Source of the DNA: Shinella pollutisoli
GTDB lineage: Bacteria > Pseudomonadota > Alphaproteobacteria > Rhizobiales > Rhizobiaceae
Direction of reading: 5' to 3'
NCBI RefSeq assembly: GCF_024609765.1
Contig: NZ_JANFDG010000016.1
Location: forward strand, 62,001 to 126,000
DNA length: 64,000 nt
Positions 62,149 through 64,000 of the stretch are shown here, one piece after another. Made by a program: the position numbers and the translations under genes. Under the pieces are notes generated by a model. That model was given only the letters and a program-made list of their open reading frames with translations, was not told where the DNA came from and did not search any database. How positions within the stretch are numbered: position 1 is the stretch's first letter; every line of letters starts with the position of its first letter.

Positions 62149-62510
62149 GCGACGGCGCCACGGTCGCCGAGCACAACGAGGCGGCGGCGCGGATCCGCGC
62201 CGGCCTGCCGGGGAAGAAGCCCGGACGCGTCGAGGAGATGCCGCCGAGGCCGCCCTGTCCTGCGTTGCTGGTCCATGTCTGGGACTGGTTCCTCGAAATC
62301 TACGGCGGCGCCTCCGGCGGGGGAATGGGACCTCCAACGATCACCTGGCCCGACGTCCGGGCCTGGTCGGACCTGACGCGGGAGCGTCCGGAGCCGTGGG
62401 AGGCAAGGCTTATCCTGCGTCTCTCCGGCATGCAGGCAAGGATCGCAAGCGAGAGGGCGGCGTCGCCGGACGGGAGCAAGGGTCGTGCGGGTAAAGGTCG
62501 AACCGCTTAG
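62079..62510 (+). CDS. T part of the tail chaperone, made by -1 frameshift (gpGT-like)
   Basis: After slippage the reading continues LHAAALDDFLAFAEAELRNAHKLS and ends ...MQARIASERAA...GRTA at 62,510. The combined G-T protein is about 279 residues. This frame has no good start of its own. GT forms recruit tail tube subunits to the tape measure during tail assembly. Confidence 0.75.
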   Translation, partial: LHAAALDDFLAFAEAELRNAHKLSDGATVAEHNEAAARIRAGLPGKKPGRVEEMPPRPPCPALLVHVWDWFLEIYGGASGGGMGPPTITWPDVRAWSDLTRERPEPWEARLILRLSGMQARIASERAASPDGSKGRAGKGRTA

Positions 62511-63186
62511 TCAATGGTTGGACGTCACGGTCTCCGAGCTGCTGTCTCCTGAGGCACGCTCGAAGGCCGTGGCCGACTTCGCGCGCGCCGCCTTGCGGGA
62601 CGCCCAGGAGACCAACCGCAGGTCGCTCGGATCGGAGGCCCCTTTCGAGCAGTTCGTGGACGGCCGCGCCGGCGCCGCGCTCGAAAGCGTGGATCCGGAT
62701 CGAGGGCGGATCGTCTTCGAGTTCGAATTGATCAACGACGTACTGCAATGGGTACTTGCCGCCCTGATCGAGCGATCGCCGCGCCGGTCGGGAGACTATA
62801 TGCGCGGCCACAGACTGTTCGCCGATGAACGCGAGATCGCCGCCGACGGGGAGATCCCGCCGGCCGCAGAATATTCGTTCACGAATACCGTGCCCTACAC
62901 CCGGCGACTGGAGATCGGCAAGACCAAATCGGGGCGCGACTTCCTCGTCTCGGTGCCTAACCGCATCTACGAGCGGACGGCCAAGGACGCGCGTGCCCGG
63001 TTTGGCAATGTCGTCCAGATCAGGATGACGTATCGGGCCGTCATCGGCGGGGCGCAGGTCAATGCGGAGAAGCTGCCTGTTGCGTCAAGGCGGGCCCGTG
63101 ACCGGCGCGGGCGCTTCGTCGCGGCAGGCCGGCCGCATAACGTCAGCACCGTCCGATTCCCGACGATTACTGTGACGCCGAATTAG
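62485..63186 (+). CDS. phage protein in the tail module, unknown
   Basis: A 233-residue protein. GTG start with GGGAGCAAGG upstream, overlapping the T frame by 26 bp. Alpha-helical N-terminus and a C-terminal beta part (EYSFTNTVPYTRRLEIGKTKSGRDF). Similar in layout to minor tail or neck proteins; not assigned. Confidence 0.6.
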   Translation: MRVKVEPLSQWLDVTVSELLSPEARSKAVADFARAALRDAQETNRRSLGSEAPFEQFVDGRAGAALESVDPDRGRIVFEFELINDVLQWVLAALIERSPRRSGDYMRGHRLFADEREIAADGEIPPAAEYSFTNTVPYTRRLEIGKTKSGRDFLVSVPNRIYERTAKDARARFGNVVQIRMTYRAVIGGAQVNAEKLPVASRRARDRRGRFVAAGRPHNVSTVRFPTITVTPN

Positions 63187-63486
63187 CGCAACGATAGGCC
63201 TTGCCAGACATGTTTGCCCCTGCCCAATGGGCTACAGAACTAGTAATCAATACCGTGTTTCCGCCAAGCTTCGCGGTCTGATTTTTTATTTGGGCGGTAG
63301 CGTCGTTGATAGCGATTTGAACCATCGCGCCACCATACAAATTGTGGTCGCCTCGAACGTCGCCGACATACGAGCATGCAACAACTTCTTGGTCGGCGAC
63401 CGCCACTCGGACGCTGTCAGTAGTCGGTCCTGCGGTTGCGCATGCCGCACGACTACCATCGACGACAGAACGAACAACAGACGCAT
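63167..63486 (-). pseudogene. DUF4156-like lipoprotein on the opposite strand, apparently frameshifted
   Basis: A leftward gene within the rightward tail operon. ATG 63,486 (GGGAGGGG upstream) opens a signal-peptide-like MRLLFVLSSMVVV in one frame. The body (CATAGPTTDSVRVAVADQEV, LGGNTVLITSSVAHWAG, GKAYRC) is in another frame and ends at 63,167. DUF4156 proteins are small outer-membrane lipoproteins. A single indel near 63,440 would join the parts. Likely a lysogenic-conversion (moron) gene, now broken, or a sequencing error. Confidence 0.55.
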
Positions 63487-63546
63487 TGGCAGCCCCTCCC
63501 GATCCCCTTGAGGGAAGCCTAGCGTTGCAAAATTGTTGGAGCAACC

Positions 63547-64000
63547 ATGGCAACCGTACAGGAAGCAATCCGTCGCCTGACCATCGAGGCGTCGACGCGA
63601 GGCGTGAAGGAAGCGGAGCAGGCCACACGCGGCTTATCCGACGCGGTCGACGGTGTAGCGGTATCCAGCCAGCGCGCCGAGCGGGCGACACAGTCGATGG
63701 AAGGGCGGCTTGCGTCCATCCGGCGGAAATACGACGAGCAGTATCGCGCGCAGATGGAGATGAAAAGGGTCGAGAACGCTCTGATCGCAGCGCAGGTGCA
63801 GGGGCTGGTCACCATGCAGGACCGCATGGAGCTTCTCGCCCTCGCCGCACAGCGTCATGGTCTTGCTTCGGCGGCAATCGCGAAGGAGGCGGCCGCGACC
63901 AACCATCTTGCCGCCGCGACGCGAAACCTGGCGGTCGCCAACGACAACAGCGCGCGGTTCCGCCGGCAGAACCTCACCTATCAGCTCTTCGATATCGGGC
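63547..64000 (+). CDS. phage tail tape measure protein (N-terminal part)
   Basis: An open frame from ATG 63,547 to the window edge (151 codons visible). It is helical and Ala/Glu/Gln-rich (TIEASTRGVKEAEQATRGLSDAV, SSQRAERATQSMEGRLASIRRKYDEQ), typical of tape measure N-termini, and follows the chaperone genes. It sets tail length. Confidence 0.8.
   Translation, partial: MATVQEAIRRLTIEASTRGVKEAEQATRGLSDAVDGVAVSSQRAERATQSMEGRLASIRRKYDEQYRAQMEMKRVENALIAAQVQGLVTMQDRMELLALAAQRHGLASAAIAKEAAATNHLAAATRNLAVANDNSARFRRQNLTYQLFDIG

Larger units (their letters stand above)
30471..64000. mobile_element. HK97-like siphoprophage, right end outside the window
   Basis: A continuous phage genome starts at tRNA-Gly. 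It carries integrase, a DGR, CI/Cro-type immunity, replication genes, methylases, then HNH-TerS-TerL-portal-protease-capsid-connector-tail genes. All late genes seen are intact to the tape-measure start, so it may be inducible. The genes from about 41.5 kb onward point right; int and the DGR block point left. Confidence 0.95.

Overview
The window is GC-rich chromosomal DNA of an alphaproteobacterium, most likely family Rhizobiaceae (Rhizobium/Agrobacterium/Ensifer/Shinella type). The evidence is gene content and order (phoR-pstSCAB-phoU-phoB, argD-argF-hslO, a GcrA gene), a SAM-II riboswitch ahead of a metZ-type gene, short palindromic intergenic repeats of the rhizobial type, and a dense cluster of GANTC (CcrM) sites at gcrA. 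Genus cannot be fixed by reading alone.

Positions 1-30,500 are ordinary core chromosome. In order: the tail of an unknown gene; a Crp/Fnr regulator and a CHASE2 adenylate/guanylate cyclase in one operon; DoxX, PyrE, a fructokinase-like PfkB kinase, Pgi, an acyl-CoA ligase, 5-formyl-THF cyclo-ligase, an AI-2E/PerM permease, tRNA-Thr(CGT), a nitronate monooxygenase-like flavoprotein, an envelope protein of unknown function and PPK2. The phosphate operon phoR-pstS-pstC-pstA-pstB-phoU-phoB follows, with a candidate PHO box. Then come gcrA, argD-argF, hslO, apaG, metZ with its riboswitch and attenuator, dcd, and tRNA-Gly(CCC).

From the 3' end of tRNA-Gly to the right edge (about 30.5-64 kb) lies an integrated HK97-like siphoprophage; its right end is outside the window. 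A leftward block (37,965 to 30,539) holds small genes, two diversified proteins, Avd, a template repeat, a reverse transcriptase, a Dam-like methylase, small genes and a tyrosine integrase. A complete diversity-generating retroelement (DGR) sits in this block: one template repeat (TR) feeds two variable repeats (VR). Of the TR adenines, 14 of 20 are changed in one VR and 16 of 20 in the other; almost nothing else differs. Each VR is followed by an 8-bp-stem, 4-nt-loop hairpin that the TR lacks.

Next is an immunity region: CI-like S24 repressor, Cro-like gene, and five related operator-like sites, two of them about 2.4 kb away in front of a DUF5131 gene. This region also holds a 2-TM SLATT-like protein with a tiny proline-rich partner, and a DUF5131/TcmP gene pair. 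The rightward early operon (41.5-51.3 kb) carries CII-like and winged-helix regulators (one frameshifted at a G10 run), ParB-like proteins, an MT-A70 methylase, a phage sliding clamp, a C5 methyltransferase, a replication protein with iterons inside its gene, and a NusG-like protein. The late operon follows: HNH, TerS, TerL, portal, protease, capsid, connectors, tail tube, tail chaperone with a GGGAAAC programmed frameshift, and the start of the tape measure.

The strongest discovery candidate is the dual-target DGR. The intragenic iteron origin, the phage beta clamp, the shared operator set and the SLATT/microprotein pair are the next best. All family names come from reading the sequence; no database search was run.
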